Under the pieces are notes generated by a model that saw only the letters and a program-made list of their open reading frames with translations, was not told the origin of the DNA and ran no database searches. Shown one piece after another: positions 1 to 12,800 of a stretch of 64,000 bases of DNA. Numbering within the stretch: position 1 is the first letter of the stretch; each line of letters begins with the position of its first letter. The DNA is from Xiphophorus maculatus. Its lineage: Eukaryota > Chordata > Actinopteri > Cyprinodontiformes > Poeciliidae. The translations under genes were made by a program, and so were the position numbers. The stretch covers positions 4,553,103 to 4,617,102 of the forward strand of contig NC_036453.1 in assembly GCF_002775205.1 (NCBI RefSeq). Direction: 5' to 3'.

Positions 1-879
1 ACTTTGTATTTGTCAAAACTAAGAGGAAAACTCCAGCTTTACTTAAAGGTTGTCCATGTGTCGATAATGAATTAAAACCCCTAAACAGACATGTTAGAGA
101 ATAGCAAAGCTCAACTTTGATGCAGCCTCCCTTTATCCAGAAAAAAATATGTTTATTTTGACTCCATTCTCCATGATGCATGAGGATTGTTTTCAGTAGA
201 GATTCAGATAATCCTGTATGTTGGGGAGGTCTCTGTTTAGACCACCTATAGATAGCACCAGAAATATGAAAATATTGTTTTTTAAAATGTGAGACAATTT
301 TAACCAAACTATTTAGGAAAGACATTTTTGCACATAAAATAGAAGCCAATCAGATTGAAAACTTGTTCAGTTTTGCATTTGTATGTGACAGAATAAAGTC
401 TCTTACTTACTAAGTTAGTTTTTACCTTTTGAGTTTACTAGTCTTTCACCTCTTTTGAACTTTGACTTCTGAGCTTCTGTCCTGCTCAGTTATAAACATT
501 TTAAAGATTTTCATCAAGTTAAGATGCCTTGATCTAAATCAAATGTAACTGTAACATCCATTATGTTAATGAGACAAAGTGGTGAATTGGCTGTAGCACC
601 TAGAGCCTGATTCTCTGGCACATATCTGTGCTAAAGCCTGACAAATTAATGTAATCTGCAGAGACTCCCAGCTCCTACTTGCCATTTTAGGGACTGCAGG
701 GGTTTTTGATGCAGAAACATTGCTGGCCAATGAAAGTCACAGTTATTAGACATCTCCTCTCCTTGCTTGGGCATCAAGAAATGTGACTTGTGCCGTTTGA
801 TTTGCTACATCTGAAGAAAAATAGTACCTCATAATTATTTTAAGAGTGCATTTGTTAATGTTAACTTTTTCTTGTGCAG
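1..879 (+). other. intron of ehbp1l1 (left edge)
   Basis: AT-rich sequence with no supported exon. It ends in a pyrimidine tract and AG acceptor at 878-879 that opens the first visible coding exon of ehbp1l1. The upstream coding exons, about the first 50-60 residues judging from the human protein, lie outside the window. Confidence 0.75.
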
Positions 880-3800
880 CTCCACAGTTGGCAGCCTGGG
901 ATAAAGAACCCCTACAGGGGAACGGTGATGTGGCCTGTTCCAGAAAACATCGACATCTCTGTTACATTGTTCAAGGTATTCCATTTCAAACACTATGAGA
1001 GGTGACCCAGGAAATTGTTTATCTGTTTAACTTTTTATTTTTACTAGCTAAAACAAACTACTTACAGAAGCCTTTGTGCACTTTACACTTTCTAAAGTTT
1101 AACTCTACTTACTGTAAATTGTCTAGTCTTGCAGTTTTTAACTGGGGCTGCATTAGTTTTAGATAAAGTTTTGGTTTTGCATATAATTTATCTAACAACC
1201 AAAATGCAAAGATACTGAAGTGGAACACAACCATCATTAATGTGCTTGAGTTCCTCCACCTCAAAGTAAGCTAATGGGAATTATAGATGCGTTAGATAAA
1301 TGAATAATGTATACAAAAAATTGAAGACCTGAAGTTAATATTTTGAGTTGCACCTCGTTTCAAAAAGTTGGCATGTCTGGAAGGGGCTTATGCATATCTA
1401 AATATAAAATTATAGAAATTAAAGAAACAGGATCACTAAGCTTAGAGAATATTTCATTAAAAACTAATTTTCTTATCACTCCTTTAGGAACCTAACACAG
1501 ACGAGTTTGAGGACAAGGAATGGACGTTTGTGCTTGAGGGGGTAAGTATCACTCTACTGTTTATGCTGCAAATTTACCCAAGTTCTTTTTACAGTGCAAT
1601 GTGCAAAACGTTTTTGGTAACCTTTAACTTTTTTGTAATCATTTAAAGAAATCTTTATTACTATGTCTTCAGGATTTCAAAGTTGTTTTTTTTCCTTTAG
1701 CTGCTTTTTCATGCAGTGTGTGCTTTAAAAAAGTGAATGACTAAAAAGTACTACTGTCTGGCTATTAAAGACATTTTATGTCTTTAAAACTATTATTGAA
1801 CATTCTCAAGAATAGTCTTTGTGACGGAATTCTTTCTACATTAAATCAAATTCAATTCACAAAAAGTGAAATCAAATGTTTTTATTACCTAATTATTCAA
1901 GATTCTTCAAAGGGTTTCTGTAGATGGGGTTGGTCGAGGGCAGGAAGGATCTCCTGTAGCAGTCTGTATTACAGCAAATTTGGAGAAGCCTCTGACTGAA
2001 GACAGTAAGTCAGAGGCTATTAAATTTTTCTTTTCTTGATTTTATGTGAAATCTCTCTTTGCAAACTGAGTATTTATAGACACAAAGTGTGTTTATCAAT
2101 TGACTTCTGAAGTCTTTTTATGGATGAAGAACATTCCTTTTAAAATAGTGCATCACTAAACTTACAATATATAAAAAACAGCCAAAGTCCAAAGTTGGGC
2201 TCCTTGAAAATTCAAAGAAATTAAGGGATGAGTTCCAACTTTTGCACAATAATCACATCTACCTTATCAGATAAAACTTCCACTATAAAAATAAGCGCCA
2301 GATAAAATACTTTAAATTCAAAGATTGTTTCTACTCATTATCCACAGGAGAACAAAGGTCACCGCAAGGTGCTAGCTTCTGCTGACATCAACCTGAAGCG
2401 CTTCGCCAGTCCCACACCGACCCAGACTGACCTGACTCTGAAGCTGAAGCCACTGTCGGTCAAAGTGGTGGAGGCTGAGCTCAAGCTGTCTCTGTCGTGT
2501 GTCTTTATTCGAGAAGGAAAAGCTACGTAAGTTGTTTGAATTACCAGGATCAAACATAAAGATAGGCCCCATGTTCTCTCTTATTCTTTCTTTGCATCAG
2601 TTTACCCCACATACTTGCTATAGGATTTCAGTTTGGAAACAGAGATATCCATGGGAGAAGGTTGATTTTCCATCTGGTGGATCAATTCTGTGTTGATGTG
2701 GACACATGTTTTGGGTCAATATTGTCCAGAAAGACCCAATGGCCCATTATTAGTTTTCTAGCAGAGGCATGTTCATGTTACATGTTCTTGTATTTCAGTG
2801 AGTTCATGTTGCCACTAACAAGGTTCCCTGGGCTTTAGGAAGACTAACAAAACCCACAGCATTACAGATCCTCCACCATAATCCAAAATGTCCATGAGGT
2901 GCTTAACCACATTCATCCTTTGTTTTGTACTAAACTATGTGGATTAGTTTTTGTTCAAGGCTCTTAAACTCACATCACATAGTTCCAGTTAATGTCCCTG
3001 TAGCCGTGTAGCTCTTAGCAAAATGCATTTGTTTGGGTTTATGATGGTAGGACAGAAAAAGGCATTTTGATGGCATATTTGTTTAAGAAGTAGTTCGCTG
3101 AGGAAGATGTTGCAGTATTTTAACCTATGAAAATCCACACCTATGTGTCATATTTGATTCATATCTCTAATCTTTCAAGGTGAAATTGGCCTCTGTATCG
3201 TGTTAGGAAGTTATGAATGACTAATTTAAAGTTCATTCTACAGAAATGCTTGAGTTAGTTTATCTTAAATTAATTGTTGGAGTGTCAACAGTGTCAGATT
3301 TCTTTTTGGTTCCAACAAAATAAGCATGAGTGTGAAGGTCACTGTTTTCCCTAATACTTGTATTGCATGATTCTTTGATGGTGTCTTCTGATTTTGAATG
3401 ACGTTATTAAGAATAAAATACATATTTTGGGGTCAAATACATCACATATTTGATGATTCAATGCCTTAAAGTGATGTCGCCTACCCATCTTTAACAGTGG
3501 TGTGATAAAGGTTTGTTACTGTTTCTCAGTGATGAAGACATGCAGAGTCTTGCCAGCCTCATGAGTGTCAAACCCACCACCGATATTGGCAACCTGGAAG
3601 ACTTCAATGAGAGCGATGAAGAGGAGGACCGGAAGTCTGTCACTGCCACGGGTAGGTAGAACGTTTTTCTGATTTCATTTCCTATCATCACACCTCTGAC
3701 ACAACCTTCCTTGTTATTCTACCCTGTTTTTCTGACTCCTTCTGTGCTGGACTCTTTCCATTAATGGCTCCTGCAGTTGTTCCACACACACTAACTCGTC

Positions 3801-6800
3801 CAAACCGTCCTGCTCCTCTTCCTCCTGACACCCGAACATCCACTGGAGTCACTTTGCCAGCTTCAGGTAGCTCCATCTTGCCTTTTCTGTCACTATTTTT
3901 TCCTTGCCAGTGAAGAGGAGGTGTGGATGGAAACACTGTCTGTCTGTCTGCATCAGCTGCTAAAGCACTCAGATTGTCTCGCAGTATTTCACACAGTCCT
4001 GTCACTCGCCCTGCTGCTGAAACCCACATACTTCTCACTTAAACACTAAACACATCAGACTCCAGCCATCACTGTTCGGAAGTACATCTGCTAGGATGAA
4101 CAGTTTTGCTGCGGGACATAAAAACAGCTCTGTCAGCCTTTGCCAATGTGAAACCACAGTACTGAGATCTTGAAACGTTTTAGAATTGCAGGAAAATGTC
4201 CTCTGTCGATTCCCATTTCAGTATTTACCAATAAAAAAAATTGTTAGTTGATCCCAAATTGTTTGTGGAAAATCTGACAATTTTTAAAAGTATTGGGAAG
4301 CTTACATATCTAGGCCTGATGCTACCTGGAACACTACTGGCTGACATTTGCAAAGCAGTCAATCAAAGAGCATCTTTCTTTTTCCTTGGCACTGATTGGA
4401 TGTAATCCAAAGAAAGACTGTCGATGTTAGGTTTTGCGGTAGCTAAAATGTAAAATGTAATGCAATGCAAATAAAGGTATATTTTCTGTTTCAACTATTA
4501 AAATGGACAGTTATATGCATGTTTAATTGTGGTCCCTAAACCCCAACAAATACCAGAGGTTCATTTTAAAATACCATTGAGTGCTTCAAGAGATTTCCAT
4601 TGTTATTTAGCTCTCACTTTTGCATTCGACACAGTTACTATTGGATCAGATTTATCAGGAAGCATGCTCAGATAACTTTCTTATACTAGCTTTAGCTTCA
4701 GCAGGGGTTCTTTATTTTGTTTTGCTTTAAAACGTGATTTACATGACTGTATCGCCACCGACAGTCATGTGATCCTACCATTGTTTCATTGTTTCGGCAG
4801 TCACAACCCTCTTTGTCTTTTTCATAGATTCTCTTTTTCCACACCCCATCTTTCATCACTGTGTTTCTATTAAACCAGCCGGTGGGCGTGATGTTGAACC
4901 CTCCACTTCCATTCTTCATTCTCGCCCTCCTCTGCCAAATGCTCCACGTCCCTCTCCCCGGCGTTCCCGACATCTGTTCTCAGCTGCTCCTGTCCAATCA
5001 GACATCCAACCTGCACCTGGCCCCTCCCCTCAGCCTTCGCCCAGGTCTAAGCGGGCGAAAATGGCCAGCACTGCCTTTTCAGACACTGCTGTGTGCGACT
5101 CTGTAACTAGTCCTCCTGAAACGCAGGCCACAGAAAAGCCTCCCCCAGTTCAGAGTCCCTCCTCTGCCTCTCCGCTCCCTGAAAATTCAGCAACCTCCAA
5201 ATCTTCCTGTAATACGTCTCCAGCTTTTGCAGAAACCTCTTCACCTCTGACCTCAAATACACCCCCAGCTCCGTCCTCAGAGCTTCTCAAGCTTCCACAT
5301 TCTTCATCACCATCACCTAAAACAGCAATAACATCCTCATCCATATCTTCTCCAACCACATCTCTCATTGTATCCACTGCTGTGACCCATAAGCCAATCT
5401 CAGCAGCCTGCCAGATTCCTGCTCCCAAATTTACCTCCCTCCAAAAACCCCCTCTGCCCCATGAGAATCAATCTGTTCAGCCTCCTGTCACCTGGACCCT
5501 CTCTCTGCCCCCTTCTCTGCCCAGAATCTTCCAGGCAGGCCCAGGTAAAGCTAACAGGAGGCAGGCTGGCATACACACTGCAAAAATGCAAAACTAATAT
5601 TGATCTAGTTTCTAGATCAAAATGCACCTCCCTCTGCTAATCTTAGTACACTTGAAATAAGACAAAACTTACTTGCATGTAACTTATCAGCAAGAAAGAG
5701 GAGCCTGTTTTGAATCAATTATTTCTTAATTTTGATGAAAACGTTGTATTTCTTTTGGGAAATAATTTCCCTTATAACAAGACATTTTTCCCATGTTATA
5801 GGGTTAGTACTTTTTCTAGTACTTTTTCATTAATATTAAGAAATTATTTACTTAAACCAAACTCCTATTTCTTGCCAAAAAGTTGCTTATAAGTTAGTTT
5901 TGTCTTATTTCAAGTGTACTAAGATATTTGCACTAGAAAATAGACCAAATTTACTTGGTAAGATTTTGTGTTTTTGCAGTGCAGGCATGCCTCATACTCT
6001 CAGCTGCATGTTTTTATTAGTGTGCTGGTCTTATAAAATGTATGCTTTTAACTATGGGGGTGGGTTTGTTTGTGGACTGTGCATGATGATTGATAAAATA
6101 TTGTTGAGTTTAATATTTAAATGTTTTATCGGTGATGCTGTGTTTTACCCAGGAAGTGAATGCACCTACTTGAACTCATCTTTTTCATAGTCTTTTTTTC
6201 AGTCAAAATTCAAACCTCTGACTCATTTTTATGACTGGTGGCTATCACGATAATGTACTTTCTTTTTTAAGGCTGGAACTGAAAAAGTAAAAGTAAAAGA
6301 TAACTAATATTTGATTAAAAATGTATATTAGATTCAAATATATTCATACACCCTCTCACATTAAATGCCCTTTGAAAAGTTGCAGAGAAATTGAAAACTA
6401 TGTAGCTGATAATGAGCCTCTAATACAAACTCTAACTGGACATTTGACCACTTTTCTTTACAAAATAAATACTTAGTTGAAAACGGTTCCTTCTCTTGGA
6501 ACTGCATCACTTTTAAGCATACAGCAGTGGACAAATGTTAAATTAGTTTGAAGTTGCAGTCGATCATGCAGCTTAATGTAAACTTCCATACCTTTACTTT
6601 CAGATTAAGTTTTTGCACTTTTATCACTCATAAATATTAGAAGGTAAATATGTATGTATCTTTAGCCTATTTCCAAATTTGTGGACCAAATTCATTTTTG
6701 TTGTTGTAATTAATTTGAGTTGCTTATTGTATGACCTTTTCACTCCAAACAAACAACAGCTCCGATGCAGCTGGGCCTAAAACAATGGCTTTCATCTCCA

Positions 6801-9800
6801 TGTATGCAAACTTTAAGCACCAACACATCTGTACACTCCAACTCAAAACCAGTAACACAAAGTCCATCTTCTGAAGTCTAAACAACACATTCAGTAGGAA
6901 AATATTACATGAAAGTTGCAAATGAATAGAAAACAAATGGAAATTTAAACTAAGGCAGTGAGATAGAAAACTACAGACTTTAATTATTCACTAAGTCAAA
7001 TAAACATTAAAGAGTAATAAAGCAGGTGTAATTCAGAGAAAGCCAAACGGGAACCAAATAAGGTCAAACGAATAAAATATGAAATTCAGCAAACATAAAC
7101 TGCACAGTGAAGTGGAAATAAGCAGAAGGAAAATAGGCAGAGTTTATACAGGAGGAAGTACGAATTAATAAGAGTTCCTGTAAATGCTGGAACCTGAGCA
7201 GAGTGACTGAGCTGCTTGAATCCTCTCTAAAGTGCAGTTTAAAATAAATAGGTGGATAACAGACATTCAAGAATGCACATGTCTATATATCCACATATTG
7301 AAATAGAACATGAATCAGATTAGCTGCATTTACACTGACATTAAATCTCAGTATGAAGGATTTTATTTTCTAACTAAAATTTATTCTGAAAGGTATTAAT
7401 TACAGTAGATTTCATTTATGGGTATATGTATATAAAAAAATAGAAAATCCTGTATCCTTTTCTTTTCACTTTAAATCTGAGCTACTTTGTCTTAGTCTGC
7501 TATGGAAATTCAAATAAAATACATCGTTTTTTGTACTGGAATGCTAAAGATCCCTTTAACTGATATAAAAATGCAGCAAACAGTAACAGTAACTAAACTT
7601 TGAGAACCACCATAAGCAGGATTCTCTCTTAACCTGTCCAGACTAGTGGATCGTATCTTAAATGAGAGGTTTTGGTTGCAGCTTTTGATTTGTGTTTTCC
7701 TAACCTTAGGTTACAAAATTAGCTGAGGAAAAAAGAAAGAAGAATAAAGAAGAACTCTTCAGCTTGACTGAGCTTGCTAACATGCTGTGTAATGTTTTAT
7801 CTTTTTAGAGGATTTGAGTTTTATTGAGCCAAGTAACACAAGGAAACTGCGTCACTCCTACTTCTGAACACAACCTCTTAGAGATCAGAGCATTGCAAAC
7901 ATAATGAAAAAGCAGAACAAGTTTTCACTAAATCTGAAAAAAGCAAAGGTTTCATCTGTGGTTTCTAAACAGCACGTTTGCTTTCCATCCATTTTCCTTT
8001 TTGCTTTTTGTCTTAAGTTTCTGATTTACTTTTTTCTGACTGTTCCTCTTTCTGCTCTCCTTTAAGCTCCTACAGTGCACCAGCAGCGCCCCCAAGAGGT
8101 TCAGAACGTAGATGATTCTGCTTCAAGCTCTGGTGTGTCTTTTCTCTTTATTCGATGTATTGCTTATCCGGTTCATCCCTATAATATTTCATTTTTACTC
8201 TTGCCTCCTCTGCCATCTTCCCCCCTGCACACCAGGCCGTTCCCACGTTTTCAGACCCCAGGTTGTGAAATCCTTTGCACGCCCCACCTCTCCCTCTCCT
8301 ATATCCGCTGATTCTTCTCCACTTTCATCATCATCATCATCATCATCATCTCTGCCTAAATGTCCGCCCTCTGGCTCAGAGTCAGGTAACCATTGTGTTT
8401 GGTCTACCTCACTTCCAACATGTTTTCTACCCCCTTCTACATCCTCCTCTGTTAGTTCTTCTGCATATGAGTTTTCTTTCTGTTTCCTCTTATGTTTTCT
8501 ATCTTTACTCTTTGTTTCTGTCAGTTACTCAGGGGCTTTGGCCTACATCAGACCCCGCTCCAGCCATTGGAAACATTTCCCCCGTCCCTCTGCTGACTAG
8601 TCCAGATCTCGATGCTCTCTGTGACCCAGAGATGCCAGCTCTTTCTGCCGCCCTTATTTCCTCCCCAACTTTTTTCTCCTCCTCTCTCACTTTTATTAAT
8701 TCTTCACCTCCTTCTGCTCAAATCAGCTCTAGTCAGACAGGTACACCAGCTTTTTAATAAACCTGTCTCATGTATTTATTTATTTGTATCGGCTTTGGAT
8801 AATTTGAAATCCATCAAGTCTTGTTTGTCTAACTCTAATGATTTTTTTCCTTGATTTCTGTCTTTATAGGCTCATCACTCTCTGTCCCTCTGGTAGCTAA
8901 AGAGACAACTGTAAGCCCAATGAGCCAAGACAAAACGTCTCCTACCAGTAACCAGACAGGCACAAACAGAAGAACATTGGAAGAGCCAAAGCTGATTATC
9001 GCAGAGAGCAAAGCTGGAAAGACCAGGTGAGTTCAGAGCTTAATTTAGAGTCTTGCTTTGGTTCTTTTAGACTGTCGGGTCAGAGGAAATTAATCTGTCA
9101 ACAGTGAACAGATCTTAAAAAGAAAGTGGATAGAAATTGAATATGATGCTGTATTCAGGCTAAAAGAAGATACAACTAGTGGTCCAATCATACAAAAACT
9201 ATTATCAAAAAGCAATAATTTACCCAACATATCTGTGATGGAGTAACGTGATCCATTTAGACCATTTTTAAAAATTCTCTTAAATGGTTTTCAATGTGTT
9301 TTCTGCAATGCTACATAATTGTTTAACAGAACTTCCTGAATCTCTGGAAAAATATAGAAATTTTCATGGGCTGATGTTGTTAATGAAACTATGCATGTTT
9401 TGTGACTCTAGAACCGTTTCTAGAACAGATTTTCCTTAAACAGTTGTGGAGGCTGTCAGTATTTAAATGATAATCAGTTAACATGATTAATCATTGAGAT
9501 GGAAACAGACTGCATTTATGAAACTTAAAACAAAGACAATACTTTCAGAGTGGAAAGGAAATCTTTAAGATTCAGTTATTTTCAGTTACATATATTTTAT
9601 TTCTTTAATCTTTTGGAACTGAAATGAAAGTAATCACTGAGCATTACACTCAAATTAAACTCCCTGCATGTAAAGTGACTTTTTTGTTGCATGCTGACTA
9701 CTAATCTACTAACAGCTATTAAACATCATGATGGACAAATCCGATTGGATTCTCTTAGTTTTCCCATCATGACTGTGATGCCCTGCTTGGTTTGTTCTGC

Positions 9801-12800
9801 TCAGATCACCTTTGGCTCAATGTGTGCTGCTGGAGTTATTTTCACTGCTCTTAAGTGTAATGTGTGACTTTAATGTTTTACAACAATTATGCATTATTTA
9901 TTAGTTTTTATCAAATGACAAAAAAAATCTATACTTGATTTTTTATTTAAATAAATTAAAACTCTGAAATGTGAAAATTGTGAAGGATTTGTCATGTGTG
10001 CAGTCACTTTCCCTGTTTTGAGACTTCATGTTAAAAAAAACCTATTAATAAATTGAACATTTTCTTGTTAGCTGCTGATATTATTCTACAGTTCTTGATA
10101 GGACAATGTGCAAACTCACTTTTTTGACTCTATTGTGTAACTCCAAATGAAAACATGTTACAGTACGTGCTGGTTGCATGGATGTGTCTTACGACCAGGT
10201 TCACTTCCAGAAAATTTCAATGGGTGGTCAGAGGGAATCCTTTGACAATATTTGCACAATAAAACCAAAAACTACATAAGGGCTATATAATCTGCCCTTA
10301 TTTGTGCTGTACAGCTGGTCAGCTGACTGAAAGAAAGCTACTTTACTTTTACCTCACATAAAAAGAAAGAAAAATGTGTCTGTTTAGCAATATTTCTGGT
10401 TGTTAGTCATGTGGAGTCTAAAGAAGCTCCATAATTGATTAAGATTTTCTGTTTTAAAATTGTAATTAGGAAGGTGTCTATATTATTCAGCTGGTTTGAG
10501 GCTCTTTGATATAAGCAGCAAATATGAGCTTGTTACAACTGTGTTCGCAATAAAAAGCAGAATGACAAAAAGGTGTAATATTCAAATAAGTATCCATTTG
10601 AATATCTGATGCATATTTTTTTTCCTTAAATATACTGTATGTATCAGATTCAAAATAAATATAACAATCATAACAGTTAATATGTTAATTACTTCAGAAA
10701 CAGCATAAATTTATGTCTCTTTTTAAATGAAATGTACAAAAATAAAAGACATGCGCCAAATAAATGAATAAATAAATGTTGTAACTCAATAAGCCCTTCC
10801 CTTTTTCACATTCATATTCTTATAAAATATTCTTAACATAAGGCTGCACAATGAATAGATTTAATGGGTTCCTTAAAAGCCCCCATTACCCTTTGGTGGC
10901 GCCATTGTTTTGACAAAGATTTTAATAGCAGAAGAAAGTGAAAAACATTTCCGTCTGATTCATTTTTTGTTTTGTGTATTGACTAAAGACGTCGTGACAA
11001 ACATGTAGTGACAGGTTGGGACAGGATTGTTCTTGACAAGTTTTATCATCACTCATAAAGATCCAAACAGCCCCAAGCTAACCAACCCGAGTGATTCCTC
11101 TTTCTGATACAAATCAAGGCTTCTGAGAAATGTCTGCCTGCAGTTTCTCAGTACCTCAGTTTGCTTTGTGTGCTTCTGGTTTTGGAGCTTCCGGGTTACT
11201 AACAGCTGCACTTCACTTCCTGTTGTACGAATCCCCTTTTCCTCCCTGCATTTAAGATAACCAACAGCTCTGCAGCGGATCCTCATGCTCAAGGTTTTGG
11301 AGTCTCATCTAATCACCTGTTGAGTCTGATTGCTTATATCTCTGTCCTCAGTCCTGCTCAGCCCTGCTCAGAGCTGATCATAGCCCCGCCACCTCCCTGG
11401 CCCTTTTCCTGCACTGAGCGCTCCACCTCTGAGCAGTCCTCCACCTCTGTTGTTGCTGCGTTTATCACACCTAAGCAGTCAGATGTTGAGGAAAAAACTG
11501 AATCGAAAAACCAAATCAGTGAGAGTGTTGTAAGTGATAAGCTGTCCAGAAAAACACCTGAACGTGACTATGAGAACAAATCACTTAACCAGAAACAGAA
11601 ATCAGGGGCTTTGTTTCTGGAAGAGGACAACTCTAGGCATGACACAATCAAAAGGTGTCCTGCAGGGTGAGTTTTTCTTATTTTAATGACAAGATCAATG
11701 TCACAAAAACAAACAGAGTGCTTTGCAAAAGCCATCACCGCTTTTTAATTTGATCGCATCATAAAAACAAACCTTACTGTGTTTTACTGGGGTTGCATGT
11801 GGAAAACGAGCAAAAAACGTGCATGATTAAGAAGTGGAATGAAAAGAATACATGATTTCCATATTTTTTTTACAAACAAAAATAATCTAATAAAAACTAT
11901 TAGATGATTAATTCATGAACTGTTTTCCTGCCAGTGTTTTGTGTTGCTCTATCACATAAAATCCCTATAAAATACACTGAAGTTTGTGCTTGTAGCTTTG
12001 CAAAATGTGAAAAAGTCCCAGAGTGTGAATACTTTTGCAATGCACATCAACACAGGACTTCAGAATGTGAGGTGATGCTGACAAAAAAAGTTAAGCCTTT
12101 TTATTTATCTGTTCTGCAGTCTTGAAAGTAAAACAAATGAAAAGCCATCACTGACAGAACAGTTTGAGGGAGCAGCCGAGAAGGAGAAACAGTCAGAAAT
12201 CCAAAAGAAAGAGGAGGAGAGGAGAAGGAAGGAGGAGGAAGAAAAAGAGATGCACCGGAAGCAGAAAGAGGAGGAGTTACGAAAGCATGAGGAAGAGCGG
12301 AAAAGGCTCCTGGAAGAGGAGAAGAGGAAGCTCCTGCAGGAGGAAGAGGATGCAAAGAGGGAGAGAGAGAAAAGGAAACTTGAAGAGGCAAGACTGCTGA
12401 AGGAGAAGAGAGACAAACAGGAGAAAATGAAGGAGGAAGAGGAACAGAAGAAAAGAGAACAGGAGAGGAAGCTTCTGGAGTCAGAAGCTGAAAAACAAAA
12501 TCTGAAGAGGGAGGAGGAGAAACAGCAAGAGAGAGAAAGATTCATGAAGAAGATGAAAGAGGAGGAGAAAATCAGACTCTTGAAAGAGGAAAAGACAAGG
12601 AAGATGGAGGCAAGACATTTGAAAGAGGCAAAAGAGAAGGAACAACAGAAAATAAGAGAGGATGAAGAGAGGAAGAAACAAGAAGCAGAGAAAAGGAGAT
12701 ATGAGGAGGAGGAAAGAAAGCAGAAAGAGGAGAAGAGACTGAAAGACGCAGAGAAGAAAAAGAAGGAGGAGGAAGATGAGAAAAAGAAGGCAGAAGAAAA

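Noticed and set aside
5061-5597. A free-standing 178-residue Ser/Pro-rich gene
   Set aside because: The frame is continuous upstream to an AG acceptor at 4878 and ends in a donor at 5544 with phases that fit ehbp1l1; it is the middle of a 666-bp exon.
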